This document shows positions 1 through 9,106 of a stretch of 64,000 bases of DNA, piece by piece. Each line of letters starts with the position of its first letter. Position 1 is the first letter of the stretch. Under the pieces are notes generated by a model, which was not told the DNA's origin, searched no databases, and was given only the letters and a program-made list of their open reading frames with translations. The DNA is from Methanothermobacter sp. GTDB taxonomy: Archaea > Methanobacteriota > Methanobacteria > Methanobacteriales > Methanothermobacteraceae. The translations under genes were made by a program, and so were the position numbers. The DNA lies in contig NZ_JASFYG010000004.1 in assembly GCF_030055435.1 (NCBI RefSeq), forward strand, positions 157,487 through 221,486. The letters are read 5' to 3'.

Positions 1-169
1 CCTCGAGGGCCTCCCTCCTTGCAGCCTCCTCCACTGTTTCTCCATATTCAACGAATCCCCCTGGAATGGCCCATGAGCCCTCATATGGTGGCTTTCCCCT
101 CCTTACAAGCACCACGGTGTCCTCTGATAACCTTATTATCACATCCACTGTGAGTACTGGTGCCCTCAT
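1..169 (-). CDS. Nudix hydrolase, N-terminal part (cut by window edge)
   Basis: The 56 visible codons hold a Nudix-fold N-terminus and most of a Nudix box: [17 protein letters not shown] matches GX5EX7RE, the metal-binding loop. Members hydrolyse nucleoside diphosphates linked to another group; ADP-ribose pyrophosphatase is a likely specificity but cannot be decided from half a protein. The ATG at 169 is favoured because a GAGGT ribosome binding site lies just upstream and overlaps the stop codon of the DUF99 gene, so it is the last visible gene of the rpoL/csl4 operon. The C-terminus lies outside the window. Confidence 0.85.
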   Translation of the reverse strand, partial: MRAPVLTVDVIIRLSEDTVVLVRRGKPPYEGSWAIPGGFVEYGETVEEAARREALE

Positions 170-178
170 ATCAATACC

Positions 179-778
179 TCATGCGCTGCCCCTTGACTCG
201 CCCAGTTTAACTCCTGATGCGATGAGATGTGCCGCCCGGAGGGGCTCGGGAATGGAGCTCCTGGTCGTTGAGAGCCTCACAATCTCAGCTGCATCCTCCG
301 GGTCTATACCCGCTGTCTGTATGTAAACTGTCTCGGTGGATTCCACGGGGTGGATCTCCCCAGCGTTTTCTATCATCTGCCACCTCTTCTTCCAGTCAGG
401 GAATCTGTGCTTCAGGGCCCTCCTTATCCTCTCAAGGTCGGGGTATTTGCGTACAACCACTATGACCGGAATTCCAGTTCTTGAGGATATCTCATTTATA
501 TCCGCCACGTTGAAGCCGCCGAAGGTGAGGCCGTCCAGCATTATAACCCTCAGCTGGTTGAGGTGCCTTGAGCCATTCACCATTTCAACTATCTTCTCGG
601 TGGCATCATCCCCATCCACCCTTATCTTCGTTGTGAGGACCCCGTCAAGCCAGTGCCCTCCCCTGAAGACTGTGCCCACAAGAAGCACGTCCTCGTCACT
701 TCTGGGTGTGAATGGGGCATCATCTATTCCGAGAATCCTTATCTCGGATTTTATCTGCCTGAAATTACGGTTCTCCAT
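179..778 (-). CDS. DUF99 (UPF0215) family protein
   Basis: A 199-residue protein recognised as the archaeal DUF99 family by its N-terminal ILGIDDAPF and the central [17 protein letters not shown] stretch. The function is unknown; the fold has been compared with endonuclease V-like proteins, which I cannot confirm here. No signal peptide or membrane segment is seen. The gene lies 8 bases after rpoL and 9 bases before the Nudix gene, so it is probably co-transcribed with RNA polymerase and exosome genes. No strong ribosome binding site precedes the ATG. Confidence 0.85.
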   Translation of the reverse strand: MENRNFRQIKSEIRILGIDDAPFTPRSDEDVLLVGTVFRGGHWLDGVLTTKIRVDGDDATEKIVEMVNGSRHLNQLRVIMLDGLTFGGFNVADINEISSRTGIPVIVVVRKYPDLERIRRALKHRFPDWKKRWQMIENAGEIHPVESTETVYIQTAGIDPEDAAEIVRLSTTRSSIPEPLRAAHLIASGVKLGESRGSA

Positions 779-786
779 AAAAATAG

Positions 787-1044
787 TTAGGCTGACTCTA
801 TGAGTGACCTGAACTCATCGCATCTCTCAATGAGAGTCTCGGCAGCCTTAATAAGTGACTTCTTGGGGCTCCTTGCCCTTATGTAAAGCTGTGGTTCCCC
901 CACTATTGGGTGGTCGATGGAGTAGGCCGCAGCCTTAACGGTTTCATCCTCCATCAGTATGCTTCTCAGTACATTGCAGAGGGTGTGTGTTTCACCCTCG
1001 AATACTATCTCCATTTCATATCTCTTGTTAAGAATGACTTCCAT
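787..1044 (-). CDS. rpoL: DNA-directed RNA polymerase subunit L (Rpo11)
   Basis: An 85-residue protein with the features of archaeal subunit [16 protein letters not shown] near residue 20 is the conserved dimerisation motif shared with subunit D and bacterial alpha N-terminal domains, and [13 protein letters not shown] follows. With subunit D it forms the assembly platform of the polymerase. Length is normal. It sits 13 bases downstream of csl4, an arrangement that links transcription with RNA decay genes. Confidence 0.96.
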   Translation of the reverse strand: MEVILNKRYEMEIVFEGETHTLCNVLRSILMEDETVKAAAYSIDHPIVGEPQLYIRARSPKKSLIKAAETLIERCDEFRSLIESA

Positions 1045-1057
1045 TTTTAATTACCCC

Positions 1058-1627
1058 TTAACCTTCATAATTAGCTGATAGCTTCCTTTTTTCCCTGTTT
1101 TCACAGTTGGGACACTTCACCTCGTCCCTGCCGTTCATCTCCATGAAGTGCCTGCACCTTGTGCACATGGCCTTTATGACACCCAGGTCACGGGAGGAGG
1201 TCTGGAGGTCTATACCATCAAGGCCCATAACCTTTGTAACCCTTGCCTCCACTATATCCCCTATCCTGAAGGCCTCTGTAAGTTTCGAGAGGTAGCCCTT
1301 CTTTGCCTGTGAAACATGGACGCCACCAACAAAGTAGGTTGCAAGGGCCCTCCTGTTACCCTTGATGCTGTGTATTCTCACAAGGGCCCTCTGACCCTTC
1401 AGATCTATTACCTCTCCAATAACCCTTGATCCTGCCCTGATGACGGGTGGTGTGCTGAACTTTGAGATTACCTTTATGCTCTTCTTCTTATCATCCCTTG
1501 CAACCTCTCCAACAACAAGGGATTTTATTTCTCCATTGTCGTCGTAGGTCCCCTCTGAGGGGAGCGCCTCTTCACTTACAGCTAAAAAGTCTCCGGGAAA
1601 AACGATGTCCCCAGATTTAACTTTCAT
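1058..1627 (-). CDS. csl4: Exosome RNA-binding subunit Csl4
   Basis: The protein (189 residues from the chosen start) begins with the N-terminal beta-rich domain (VKSGDIVFPGDFLAVSEE), followed by an S1/OB RNA-binding domain and a C-terminal zinc ribbon with CTRC and CPNC pairs. It forms part of the cap of the archaeal exosome, which degrades or tails RNA 3' ends. An upstream start would add 9 residues, but the ATG at 1627 is preceded by GAGGTG at good spacing and gives the usual N-terminus. It heads the csl4-rpoL-DUF99-Nudix operon. Confidence 0.94.
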   Translation of the reverse strand: MKVKSGDIVFPGDFLAVSEEALPSEGTYDDNGEIKSLVVGEVARDDKKKSIKVISKFSTPPVIRAGSRVIGEVIDLKGQRALVRIHSIKGNRRALATYFVGGVHVSQAKKGYLSKLTEAFRIGDIVEARVTKVMGLDGIDLQTSSRDLGVIKAMCTRCRHFMEMNGRDEVKCPNCENREKRKLSANYEG

Positions 1628-1689
1628 CCATTCACCTCTTGAAGGTAAAAACAATACCTCAACTTATAGTGAGTTATGATTACTTCCTG

Positions 1690-1702
1690 ATTATATATAT
1701 GC
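1690..1702 (-). promoter_or_regulatory. Probable TATA box for csl4-rpoL operon
   Basis: Read on the minus strand this is a GCATATATATAATC stretch, the best TATA-like sequence in the 181-base gap between dph2 and csl4, about 65 bases before the csl4 start. It suggests csl4 is transcribed separately from hpt-dph2. Inference from composition and position only. Confidence 0.4.
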
Positions 1703-1808
1703 TTTTTGTATGATAGGTTCAGAATTGATCCGTGCCCAGGACCGTATAGCCATAAGAGGATAACATGGTATTTTTCACGGATCAAGTGAAAGCCGAACAT
1801 TAAGATCT

Positions 1809-2801
1809 TCAAGAAAATATTATCTCATCGAGTACATAATCCTCCCATTCCCTTTCACCAAGGGCTATCTCAAGTTCCGAGGGGTTAAGAAGTGGCCTAT
1901 CATAGATCTGAGAATCGTCAATGGCAATCCTTGGGCAAGCGGTAACCACGAACGCCTCGATCTCCCTGAATGGCAGCAGTGCCTCCGGTGATACATTTTC
2001 AAGCAGGAAGATGAATGCATCCCTTCCAGCGGACTCCAGCTTCCTCTTTATCTTAAGAGCCAGTTTGAATCTCCTCTGTCCCTCCTTTGATGAGACTATT
2101 ATCCCCCACCTACTGGCAGAGGATGCCCTGTTTATCCTTGCGAATCTGATCCTGAGGACTCTATCAGCGAATTCATCCACTCTCCTTACTTCGCCATGGT
2201 AGGGGTCAGCCACCACAACATCCCTTCCTGTTAAAAGTTTTATGCCCAGTGGATGGAAGTTTCCGCTTCCAATGAAGAGGTATGCGTCTGCATCGGTATC
2301 CCTGATGGCTGAAAAGTTACACCCGAGTACCTGCCCCTCGGCAGTGTTTACCCCTCTCCCCTTAACAACCTCAAAGCCCCTCTCCTCAAGGAAGGACGCT
2401 GCCTCATCAAGGAGGTGGAGGTGCTGTGCAGTTGTTGCAAGGCCCACCCTTTCATGGCCATCCAGGAGACGGGCGGCATCCCCAAGGACCCCCATTATAT
2501 CAACCCCTGAACGGGCCTCAATGAATATGACGGGCACCTCATAGTCAATGGGAAACGGTGTATGACCGTAATGGATTATGAGGTCAACCATGCCCTTCAT
2601 CTTCCTGTCCGAAACATCACATGCACCAAAGCATGGGTCTGCCGATATAACAGCTGTCGCATCCGTTTCTGATTCTATAATCTCTGCAAGTTCAACAGCC
2701 CTTGTTTTAAGTCCCTCAGGAAATTGAAGCCCTACAACATCCGCTTTTAGGCTTTTTATTTCCCTGATAACCCTTCCTGTTTCAAGATCATAGAGTGACA
2801 T
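1809..2801 (-). CDS. dph2: Diphthamide synthase, radical SAM-like subunit Dph2
   Basis: A 330-residue archaeal Dph2. It cleaves S-adenosylmethionine to transfer a 3-amino-3-carboxypropyl group to the target histidine of elongation factor 2, the first step of diphthamide formation. Three cysteines that bind the 4Fe-4S cluster are visible, in DPCFGACDVS (about residue 56-65), LGCNFSAI (about 160) and TACPRIAIDD (near the C-terminus). It lies 8 bases after hpt. A TATA-like stretch downstream at 1690-1702 suggests its transcript may end before csl4. Confidence 0.93.
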   Translation of the reverse strand: MSLYDLETGRVIREIKSLKADVVGLQFPEGLKTRAVELAEIIESETDATAVISADPCFGACDVSDRKMKGMVDLIIHYGHTPFPIDYEVPVIFIEARSGVDIMGVLGDAARLLDGHERVGLATTAQHLHLLDEAASFLEERGFEVVKGRGVNTAEGQVLGCNFSAIRDTDADAYLFIGSGNFHPLGIKLLTGRDVVVADPYHGEVRRVDEFADRVLRIRFARINRASSASRWGIIVSSKEGQRRFKLALKIKRKLESAGRDAFIFLLENVSPEALLPFREIEAFVVTACPRIAIDDSQIYDRPLLNPSELEIALGEREWEDYVLDEIIFS

Positions 2802-2809
2802 TTAATCAT

Positions 2810-3391
2810 TCAGCCCCCATCCGGGATGTCCTCAACGATGACCCGCCCGTCAACAACATCCACCTTCACAAGGCTCCTTACAGTGAACCCTGTCCTCTCC
2901 TTCACCACCCTTGAGCCCTCACCCTTATCTATGACAGTTACAACGTCCACAACATCCACTTCCATCTCCCTGAAGGCCTCAAGGACAGCCAGTAGCGTTC
3001 CGCCGGTACTCACGACGTCATCTATTACCATTACACGGTCGTCCCCATCAACACCGTTTATGTAAAGTTCTCCCTCACTGTAACCCGTCATCTGGTGGAC
3101 CGCGACCTCACCGGGGAGCCCATACCTCCTTTTTCTTACAACTACAAAGGGTATGCGGGTTTTGAGTGATAGCACCGTGGCATGATGTATGCCCATGGCC
3201 TCAATGCACACTATCTTATCCACACTGGCCGGATCCGGGTTGAATCTTCTCACTATTTCATCTGCAATTTCCTCAAGGAGTTCGGGCTCTGTGAGTGGTA
3301 TCCCATCAGTTACAGGGTTAACAAAGTAGTCATACTCCCCCTTCTTTATTACAGGGGAATTTCTGAGGCTTTCCTTTAGTTTATCAAGCAT
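2810..3391 (-). CDS. hpt: Hypoxanthine/guanine phosphoribosyltransferase
   Basis: A purine salvage enzyme moving phosphoribose from PRPP to hypoxanthine or guanine. The PRPP-binding motif [19 protein letters not shown] is clear and followed by the type I phosphoribosyltransferase core; length (193 residues) fits the archaeal Hpt group. A TTG two codons upstream (3397) is an alternative start, but GGTGATT sits directly on it and at ideal spacing from the ATG at 3391, so the ATG is preferred. It is first in the minus-strand group with dph2 and divergent from srp54. Confidence 0.92.
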   Translation of the reverse strand: MLDKLKESLRNSPVIKKGEYDYFVNPVTDGIPLTEPELLEEIADEIVRRFNPDPASVDKIVCIEAMGIHHATVLSLKTRIPFVVVRKRRYGLPGEVAVHQMTGYSEGELYINGVDGDDRVMVIDDVVSTGGTLLAVLEAFREMEVDVVDVVTVIDKGEGSRVVKERTGFTVRSLVKVDVVDGRVIVEDIPDGG

Positions 3392-3465
3392 TTTCAATCA
3401 CCCGTTATGGTATGTGAACAGTGATGATGAGCGGCTGTTTCGATGAATCCACAGCGGCACAGATA

Positions 3466-3495
3466 CGCTTTATAAAGGATCTTAATATATAAGTT
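3466..3495. promoter_or_regulatory. Divergent promoter region hpt / srp54
   Basis: The 149 bases between hpt and srp54 hold two TATA-like sequences: CTTTATAAAG at 3468-3477, placed for minus-strand hpt, and TAATATATAA at 3483-3492, placed for plus-strand srp54 with a predicted start site near 3513. Both are inferred from sequence and spacing. Confidence 0.4.
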
Positions 3496-3540
3496 GGCCC
3501 CAACAATAGTTAATGATTACTGATCACTGCAGGTGAAACT

Positions 3541-4869
3541 ATGCTTGGAAATCTGGGCAGGAGTCTCAGTAAAACTATGAAAAAACTGGCAGGGATGACC
3601 ATAGTTGATGAGGAGGTCGTGAAGGAAGTCATTAAGGATATACAGAGGGCCCTGATCCAGTCTGACGTTAACATAAAACTTGTATTCAATCTTTCAAAAT
3701 CAATAGAGGAGCGGGCTCTTAATGAGGAACCCCCAAAGGGGATAACGCCCAAGGAGCACATCATAAGTATAGTCTACGAGGAGATGGTTAAGCTTCTTGG
3801 TGAAAGGTCCCATGAATTAAAGATAGAAGAGAAACCCTACCGGATACTCTTCCTGGGGCTCCAGGGGAGCGGTAAAACAACAACCATAGGTAAACTTGCA
3901 AGGTACCTGCGTAAGAAGGGTTTCACCGTGGGTGTGGTCTGTACAGACACCTGGAGACCCGCGGCCTTTGAACAGCTGAAGCAGTACACAGAGGGGCAGG
4001 ATATCAGTGTCTACGGGGACCCTGAAAACAAAGACGCCCTTGACCTTGCAGAGAAGGGGCTTGAAAGGTTTCAGAAAAAGGATGTTATCATCTTCGACAC
4101 CGCAGGAAGGCACAAGGAGGAGAAGGACCTCCTCAGGGAGATGGAGGAACTCTCGGCCGTCATTAAACCCCATGAGGCTATACTCGTAATCGATGGGACA
4201 ATCGGCCAGCAGGCAAGGGAACAGGCCCTTGCATTCAGGGAGGCCACAGATATCGGGTCAATAATCGTTACAAAGCTTGATGGGTCAGCCAAGGGTGGAG
4301 GTGCACTCTCAGCGGTTGCAGAGATTGGTGCCCCCATCAGGTTCATAGGTACCGGGGAGCGGATAGATGACCTGGAGGTATTCGACCCTGAAAGGTTCAT
4401 ATCAAGGCTTCTTGGAATGGGGGACCTTAAGAGCCTCCTTGAAAAGGTTGAGGAGGTCTCAGATGAGGAACTTGCTGAGGAATCCCTAGACGCCATACTA
4501 TCCGGGAAGTTCACACTGAAGGATATGAGGGTCCAGTTTGAGATGATGGGCAAGATGGGGCCCCTGCAGCAGGTCATGAATATGCTCCCTGGTGTTGGGA
4601 AACTCCCCAAGGACGCCACAAAGATGACTGAGGAGACCATAAGGAAGTACCTTATCATCATGGACTCCATGACAGAGGAGGAACTGGAAAAACCCGACAT
4701 AATCAAGCAATCCAGGATCAGAAGGATATCAAGGGGATCAGGTACCCGGAACGAGGACGTCAAGGAACTTTTAAAGTACTACAGGGTCACCAGGAAGGCC
4801 ATGAAGGGCCTTGGCAGAAGGAAGATGGGTGGTCCTCTAGGTCAGCTGATGAGGCAGTTCATGAGATAG
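3541..4869 (+). CDS. srp54: Signal recognition particle 54 kDa GTPase
   Basis: A 442-residue SRP54. With 7S RNA and SRP19 it binds signal sequences on ribosomes and docks with FtsY. Order of parts: N-terminal helical bundle (1-95), G domain with P-loop GLQGSGKTT (106-114), DTAGR (186-190) and TKLDG (244-248), then the methionine-rich M domain from about 320, including [20 protein letters not shown], ending in a basic tail. The start is supported by AGGTGAAACT before the ATG. pus10 follows after 26 bases. Confidence 0.97.
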   Translation: MLGNLGRSLSKTMKKLAGMTIVDEEVVKEVIKDIQRALIQSDVNIKLVFNLSKSIEERALNEEPPKGITPKEHIISIVYEEMVKLLGERSHELKIEEKPYRILFLGLQGSGKTTTIGKLARYLRKKGFTVGVVCTDTWRPAAFEQLKQYTEGQDISVYGDPENKDALDLAEKGLERFQKKDVIIFDTAGRHKEEKDLLREMEELSAVIKPHEAILVIDGTIGQQAREQALAFREATDIGSIIVTKLDGSAKGGGALSAVAEIGAPIRFIGTGERIDDLEVFDPERFISRLLGMGDLKSLLEKVEEVSDEELAEESLDAILSGKFTLKDMRVQFEMMGKMGPLQQVMNMLPGVGKLPKDATKMTEETIRKYLIIMDSMTEEELEKPDIIKQSRIRRISRGSGTRNEDVKELLKYYRVTRKAMKGLGRRKMGGPLGQLMRQFMR

Positions 4870-4895
4870 ATCTGATCTAAAGCAGGAGAATTAAA

Positions 4896-6104
4896 ATGGA
4901 TGTTCAGGAAAGACTTGATGCCATCTTGGATATCACAGACTCTAAAATATGTCCTCACTGCCTTGGAAGACGTTTTTCTGACGTTATGGAGGGTCCCGGG
5001 AACCGCCTGAGGGGTGAAAGGCTTGTTGAAAAATTTTCACTTCATCTGGAAGGCCCCTGCCTGGTATGTGGCGGTATGTTTGAGAGACTCGATGAGGCTG
5101 CCCTGATGGCCAGTAAGAAGGTGGATGAACTCAACCTGGAGTACTCCTCAGTACTTGTGGGTACAAGACTCCCTGATGATGTGCTCAGAATTGATGAAGA
5201 GATAAACAGACGCCTTGGAATACAGGTGGAGAGTATCAAGAAGGATTTGAACCGTGAAATCGGTAAGAGGGTCATCTCCATCCTCCGCTGTGCTGCGGAC
5301 TTTGAATCTCCAGACCTTGTAATAACCGTTGATCTGCGGGGGCAAATAAGGGTCCATGTTCAGATAAACCCCATCTTCATTGAGGGACGATACCGTAAAC
5401 TTGTCCGTGGTATACCCCAGACAAGATGGCCCTGCAGGAGCTGCCGTGGTAGGGGGTGCCGTAGGTGCGATTATACTGGTAAAATGTACCCCACATCAGT
5501 GGAGGAACTCATATCAGAACCTGTCCTTGAGGCGACGCAGGGAAGTGACAGTAAGTTCCATGGCTCTGGCAGAGAGGATGTGGATGTGCGGATGCTTGGA
5601 ACCGGAAGACCCTTCGTACTGGAGATTAAGGAGCCGGCAATCCGCACACCAGATCTAAGGGCACTGGAGGATGAGATAAACAGAAGAGCCGGGGGCATGG
5701 TTGAGGTGGCTGATCTGAGGTTCTCCTCCAGGAACAGGAAGGTGGAACTCAAGGAGTTATCAAGGAAAAAATACAAGGTCTACCGTGCCATTGTTGAACT
5801 CGAAGGTGCCGTATCTGATGAGGACCTGGTAAAGCTTGAGAAACTTGATCTGATAAGGCAGCGGACACCGCTAAGGGTTTCACATAGAAGGGCTGACAGG
5901 ATCAGGGAACGCAGGGTCCTTGGCATATCCTGGAAACGCCTTGACGGTCGCCTGGAACTTATAATAAAGGCGGAGGGTGGACTTTACATAAAGGAACTGA
6001 TCTCAGGGGATTCTGGTCGTACAGAACCCAGTGTGAGCAGCATCCTGGGTGTACCTGCAAGGTGCGCCAGCCTCGATGTCCTTGAGGTCGGGGAGGCCGC
6101 ATGA
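4896..6104 (+). CDS. pus10: tRNA pseudouridine synthase Pus10
   Basis: A 402-residue archaeal Pus10, which makes pseudouridine 54 and 55 in the T loop of tRNA. The N-terminal THUMP-containing half carries zinc-binding pairs at Cys19/Cys22 and Cys55/Cys58; a second Cys cluster (PCRSCRGRGCRRC) lies near 180-195. The catalytic region with DVRMLGTGRPF is near residue 231, the Asp being the likely nucleophile. It probably shares a transcript with srp54. The 187 bases after it lead to the ribosomal protein operon. Confidence 0.93.
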   Translation: MDVQERLDAILDITDSKICPHCLGRRFSDVMEGPGNRLRGERLVEKFSLHLEGPCLVCGGMFERLDEAALMASKKVDELNLEYSSVLVGTRLPDDVLRIDEEINRRLGIQVESIKKDLNREIGKRVISILRCAADFESPDLVITVDLRGQIRVHVQINPIFIEGRYRKLVRGIPQTRWPCRSCRGRGCRRCDYTGKMYPTSVEELISEPVLEATQGSDSKFHGSGREDVDVRMLGTGRPFVLEIKEPAIRTPDLRALEDEINRRAGGMVEVADLRFSSRNRKVELKELSRKKYKVYRAIVELEGAVSDEDLVKLEKLDLIRQRTPLRVSHRRADRIRERRVLGISWKRLDGRLELIIKAEGGLYIKELISGDSGRTEPSVSSILGVPARCASLDVLEVGEAA

Positions 6105-6171
6105 AGCTTCATCTGAGCCGCAGACAAGCCTTATGATGGTCTCCCCTTCAACTTAAAAGATTCGCTGACCC

Positions 6172-6291
6172 TGAGGAAAAATATATATTTATGGAAATGT
6201 TAAATACAGAAGTTATAAGTTTAGATGTCTGATTCTTGTAAGGTTTTAATGACTTTTATAAGCCATCACAGGCTTTTATGGAGGTTAAAAA
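6172..6291 (+). promoter_or_regulatory. Promoter and leader of L21e-rpoF operon with small hairpin
   Basis: An AT-rich TATA-like stretch (AAAATATATATTTATGG, about 6177-6193) precedes L21e by roughly 100 bases. Inside the leader, ATAAGCC (6258-6264) can pair with GGCTTTTAT (6271-6279, one bulge), a short hairpin just upstream of the GGAGGTTA ribosome binding site. It could influence L21e translation, but the stem is short and may be chance. Confidence 0.35.
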
Positions 6292-6582
6292 ATGAGAAGA
6301 TCAAGAGGTTTCAGAAGTAAAACAAGACACAAGCTTCAGAAGGTTAAAAGACCTGGAAGATCAAACCCGATAACAAGGAAGATTCAGAGCTTCAGTGAGG
6401 GTGACCTTGTACACATAATAATAGATCCAAGCATCCACAGGGGCCAGCCACACCCCCGCTTCCATGGTAAAACAGGCCGTGTTGCCGGTATGATGGGCAG
6501 ATCATATGTGGTGTCCATAAGGGATGGTAAAAAGGAGAAACAGCTTGTGGTGAGGCCAGAGCACCTTCAGATGCAAGAGTGA
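6292..6582 (+). CDS. rpl21e: 50S ribosomal protein L21e
   Basis: A 96-residue basic protein beginning [15 protein letters not shown] and containing [19 protein letters not shown], the typical L21e signature. It is a component of the large archaeal ribosomal subunit. It starts the conserved archaeal cluster L21e-rpoF-DUF655-ksgA and overlaps or abuts rpoF. A GGAGG site lies just before the ATG. Confidence 0.97.
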   Translation: MRRSRGFRSKTRHKLQKVKRPGRSNPITRKIQSFSEGDLVHIIIDPSIHRGQPHPRFHGKTGRVAGMMGRSYVVSIRDGKKEKQLVVRPEHLQMQE

Positions 6583-6587
6583 TTCCC

Positions 6588-6929
6588 ATGATAGGGAAAA
6601 AGGTTCTGGAAAGTGAACCTGTTTCAATGGCAGAGGTTAAGGAGATACTTGAAAAATTCGGGGAAGAACATGAGCTCACCTACGAGCAGAACCTTGTCCT
6701 TGACCATGTAACCCGCTTTTCAAGGCTTGACCCTGAAACCAGCAGGAGTCTCATTGAGGAACTGATGGGTATCCCCAACATAAAGAGGAGGCATGCTGTC
6801 AAGATCGCAGATATTATGCCTGTGGACCTATCGGACCTCCGTTTAATCTTTGCCAAGGAAAGGGTCCCCATAAAGGCAGAGGACCTGCCAGGTATACTCG
6901 AGGTAATAGATAAATACCGGGTCGAATAA
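6588..6929 (+). CDS. rpoF: DNA-directed RNA polymerase subunit F (Rpo4)
   Basis: About 113 residues, recognised by its HRDC-like helical domain (EQNLVLDHVTRFSRLDP, LMGIPNIKRRHAVKIADIMP). Rpo4 pairs with Rpo7 to form the stalk of archaeal RNA polymerase. A GTG at 6579 overlapping the L21e stop would add MIP; the ATG at 6588 has GAGTGATT upstream and is chosen, though the GTG is possible. Its place between L21e and DUF655 is the standard archaeal order. Confidence 0.93.
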   Translation: MIGKKVLESEPVSMAEVKEILEKFGEEHELTYEQNLVLDHVTRFSRLDPETSRSLIEELMGIPNIKRRHAVKIADIMPVDLSDLRLIFAKERVPIKAEDLPGILEVIDKYRVE

Positions 6930-6968
6930 AAATAATATCTGACCTGAAAAATTAGAGTATGTGATTTC

Positions 6969-7550
6969 ATGGAAGAGTACGCTATCATACTGGATTACCT
7001 TCCACTTGGCTACGTGAGTGAAGGTTTCGGTACATTCAAGAAGAGGCCTGTTGCCCAGGCTCTGGGAAAGGATGAGTTCACCCTCCTTGAGTTAACACCC
7101 AGGCCAGATGTTGACCTTGAGATTCATGAGGAGGTCTACATAGGTAAGGGTAAAAGGGATAAGATAGCCAGGATCAACAGGAGACTCCGGCACAATGAAC
7201 TCACGGCCACGGCCAGGGTTGAACTGCCCTACGTCATTGAGGAAATAATAAAGTCCAACGAGGACAGGTTCGTGCGTTTCTTCAATGAGGCGGGCCCCAT
7301 AAGCACCAGGCTTCATCAGCTTGAACTTCTTCCAGGAATCGGTAAAAAGCATATGTGGGATATCCTGAAGGCCCGTGAGGAAAAGCCCTTTGAGAGTTTT
7401 GAGGACATAAAGAACAGGGTCCCGATGCTATCAGACCCTGTTAAACTCATCGTCAGGAGGGTCCTCATGGAACTGGATGTTGAGGGCGCCAAGCGGGGAA
7501 AAAGGAAGTACACAATATTCACAAGGCCTCCCCAGAAGAAGAGGGACTGA
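6969..7550 (+). CDS. DUF655 family protein
   Basis: A 193-residue archaeal DUF655 protein. It starts with an OB-like beta region (YAIILDYLPLGYV), then HRLRHNELTATARVELPYVIEEII-type sequence, and contains a helix-hairpin-helix (ELLPGIGKKHMWDILKAR, about residue 119-136), suggesting nucleic acid binding. The C-terminus is very basic. The exact role is unknown; constant linkage to rpoF and ksgA suggests a part in transcription or ribosome maturation. Confidence 0.9.
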   Translation: MEEYAIILDYLPLGYVSEGFGTFKKRPVAQALGKDEFTLLELTPRPDVDLEIHEEVYIGKGKRDKIARINRRLRHNELTATARVELPYVIEEIIKSNEDRFVRFFNEAGPISTRLHQLELLPGIGKKHMWDILKAREEKPFESFEDIKNRVPMLSDPVKLIVRRVLMELDVEGAKRGKRKYTIFTRPPQKKRD

Positions 7551-7576
7551 TTTTAACCCAATAACCAATTTATTTT

Positions 7577-8398
7577 ATGACGGGACTCTACAGAGAGACA
7601 AGGGATGTTCTGAGGAAGTACGGTGTCAGGCTCAGAAGGAGTCTGGGGCAGAATTACCTTGTTGATGACGGCAAGAGACAGCGCATACTGGGATATGCCG
7701 ATCTGGGGCCCGATGATCATGTCCTGGAGATAGGGGCCGGCATAGGTACACTGACACTCCCCATGGCAGAACTTGCAGGTCATGTCACTGCAATCGAAAG
7801 TGACCCATTCATTGCAGGTATCCTTGCCGATAGAATAAAAGTGGACAACGTGGATATCATCGTTGGTGACGCCCTCAAGGTTGATTTTCCCGACTTCAAC
7901 AAGGTTGTATCCAACCTGCCCTACCAGATATCCTCCCCTGTAACCTTCAGGCTTCTGAGGCATGAATTCGAGCTGGGGGTCCTCATGTACCAGAAGGAGT
8001 TTGCTGCAAGGATGGTTGCAGAGCCAGGTACACGGGATTACTCAAGGCTCTCCGTAATGCTGCACTTCCTTGCAGAGGTTCAGATAGTTGATTACCTCAA
8101 ACGGGGCTGCTTCTTCCCGAGGCCCCGTGTTGACTCTGCAGTCGTGACTTTAAGGCCCACTGGTTTCAGGCTACCGGCACTTTTTGAGGATGTGTGCCGT
8201 GCCCTCTTTCAGCACAGAAAGAAAAAAACCTCCAAGTCACTCAGGGAGTCTTTTCACGAGATAAATGCCGACCTGAACTTCAGTGAAGTTCTGGATGTTC
8301 TTCCATCTGAGATACTTGAGAAGAGGGTCTTCCAGCTGAAGCCAGAGGAGATACTTGAGATTGCAGAACGCGTTGAGGAGCTATCATCGCCCTCATGA
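7577..8398 (+). CDS. ksgA: rRNA small-subunit adenine dimethyltransferase KsgA/Dim1
   Basis: A 273-residue KsgA that N6-dimethylates the two adjacent adenines near the 3' end of 16S rRNA. The SAM-binding motif I EIGAGIGTLT (51-60) and catalytic NLPY (113-116) are present; the N-terminus has the characteristic SLGQNYLVD (22-30). A C-terminal helical domain follows. The ribosome binding site before the ATG at 7577 is weak; no better start keeps the family N-terminus. Last gene of the L21e operon. Confidence 0.95.
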   Translation: MTGLYRETRDVLRKYGVRLRRSLGQNYLVDDGKRQRILGYADLGPDDHVLEIGAGIGTLTLPMAELAGHVTAIESDPFIAGILADRIKVDNVDIIVGDALKVDFPDFNKVVSNLPYQISSPVTFRLLRHEFELGVLMYQKEFAARMVAEPGTRDYSRLSVMLHFLAEVQIVDYLKRGCFFPRPRVDSAVVTLRPTGFRLPALFEDVCRALFQHRKKKTSKSLRESFHEINADLNFSEVLDVLPSEILEKRVFQLKPEEILEIAERVEELSSPS

Positions 8399-8464
8399 GC
8401 ACCAGTACCTCTCTCAAGTGCACCACAATAGAAAAATATAAATATTATGTAAACTATTTTTTAC

Positions 8465-8905
8465 ATGGTGGTTGTTTTGATAATAGCAAGACCCGAATGG
8501 TTTGGAAGAAGAAAGTATGGTGGCTGGGGAGTTTCAGTTAAAACCTGGCAGGGCGCTGTATACCTGGCATCTGTGCTTCTCATCCTTGTAGCGGTCCAGC
8601 TCCTGCCCCTCAACACCATGGCAAGAATATATGTGACGGCCGCATGGCTGGTATTCCTCTTCCTTGACATGTTTGATGTCATGTGGAAGGTCAGGAGGGA
8701 TGAAAGGGAATACCTCCACGAGGCAGTAGCCGAGAGAAACGCGGCCTGGGCCATGATGCCGGTCCTTGTTGTGGGAATATTCATCCAGCTCATCTCAAGT
8801 TCCCTTAAGGGTGACCCCTACGTGGATCCAGTCCCGGTTATTGCACTGGTTGCAGGGGTTATCACCAAATCAGTGACAAACTATCGCCTGGAGAGGGAAA
8901 ATTGA
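8465..8905 (+). CDS. Small integral membrane protein, DUF2178-like, paired with regulator
   Basis: Up to 146 residues with four hydrophobic segments (about 26-46, 50-70, 97-113, 121-137) and a charged central loop after [11 protein letters not shown]. Such proteins are often encoded beside a small XRE regulator, as here. DUF2178 membership is a guess from pattern. The start is uncertain: the ATG at 8465 lacks a Shine-Dalgarno site, whereas GGTGG covering its second codons lies 5 bases before a TTG at 8477, and a TATA-like AAAATATAAATAT near 8431-8443 would place transcription start close to the ATG itself. Confidence 0.75.
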   Translation: MVVVLIIARPEWFGRRKYGGWGVSVKTWQGAVYLASVLLILVAVQLLPLNTMARIYVTAAWLVFLFLDMFDVMWKVRRDEREYLHEAVAERNAAWAMMPVLVVGIFIQLISSSLKGDPYVDPVPVIALVAGVITKSVTNYRLEREN

Positions 8906-9105
8906 AAACCCTGATAAAGGAATACAGAAATAAACTTGGACTGACCCAGGAGGAACTGGCAGAGATAGTGGGGGTTACAAGGCAGACCATAATAGCCCTT
9001 GAGAGGGGGCGCTACAATCCCTCCCTCATCCTCGCCCACAGGATCACAAGGGCCCTCGGGGGGGAGCACATCGAGGACATATTCCTCCTTGATGAGGATG
9101 GTTGA
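8902..9105 (+). CDS. XRE-family helix-turn-helix regulator
   Basis: A 67-residue one-domain regulator: [20 protein letters not shown] is the helix-turn-helix, followed by [17 protein letters not shown]. It starts with TTG inside the overlap ATTGA with the stop codon of the membrane protein gene, so translation is likely coupled. Pairs of this kind usually regulate themselves or respond to the membrane partner. Target genes are unknown. Confidence 0.88.
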   Translation: MKTLIKEYRNKLGLTQEELAEIVGVTRQTIIALERGRYNPSLILAHRITRALGGEHIEDIFLLDEDG

Positions 9106-9106
9106 A

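Noticed and set aside
1624-1812. A 62-codon minus-strand frame between csl4 and dph2
   Set aside because: It runs through the promoter-like TATA stretch, has odd composition and overlaps both neighbours.
4071-4763. 230-codon frame opposite srp54
   Set aside because: Ser/Ile-rich shadow of a strongly conserved gene on the plus strand.
6102-6137. Short frame overlapping the pus10 stop (ATGA)
   Set aside because: Only 11 codons, not followed by any recognisable sequence.
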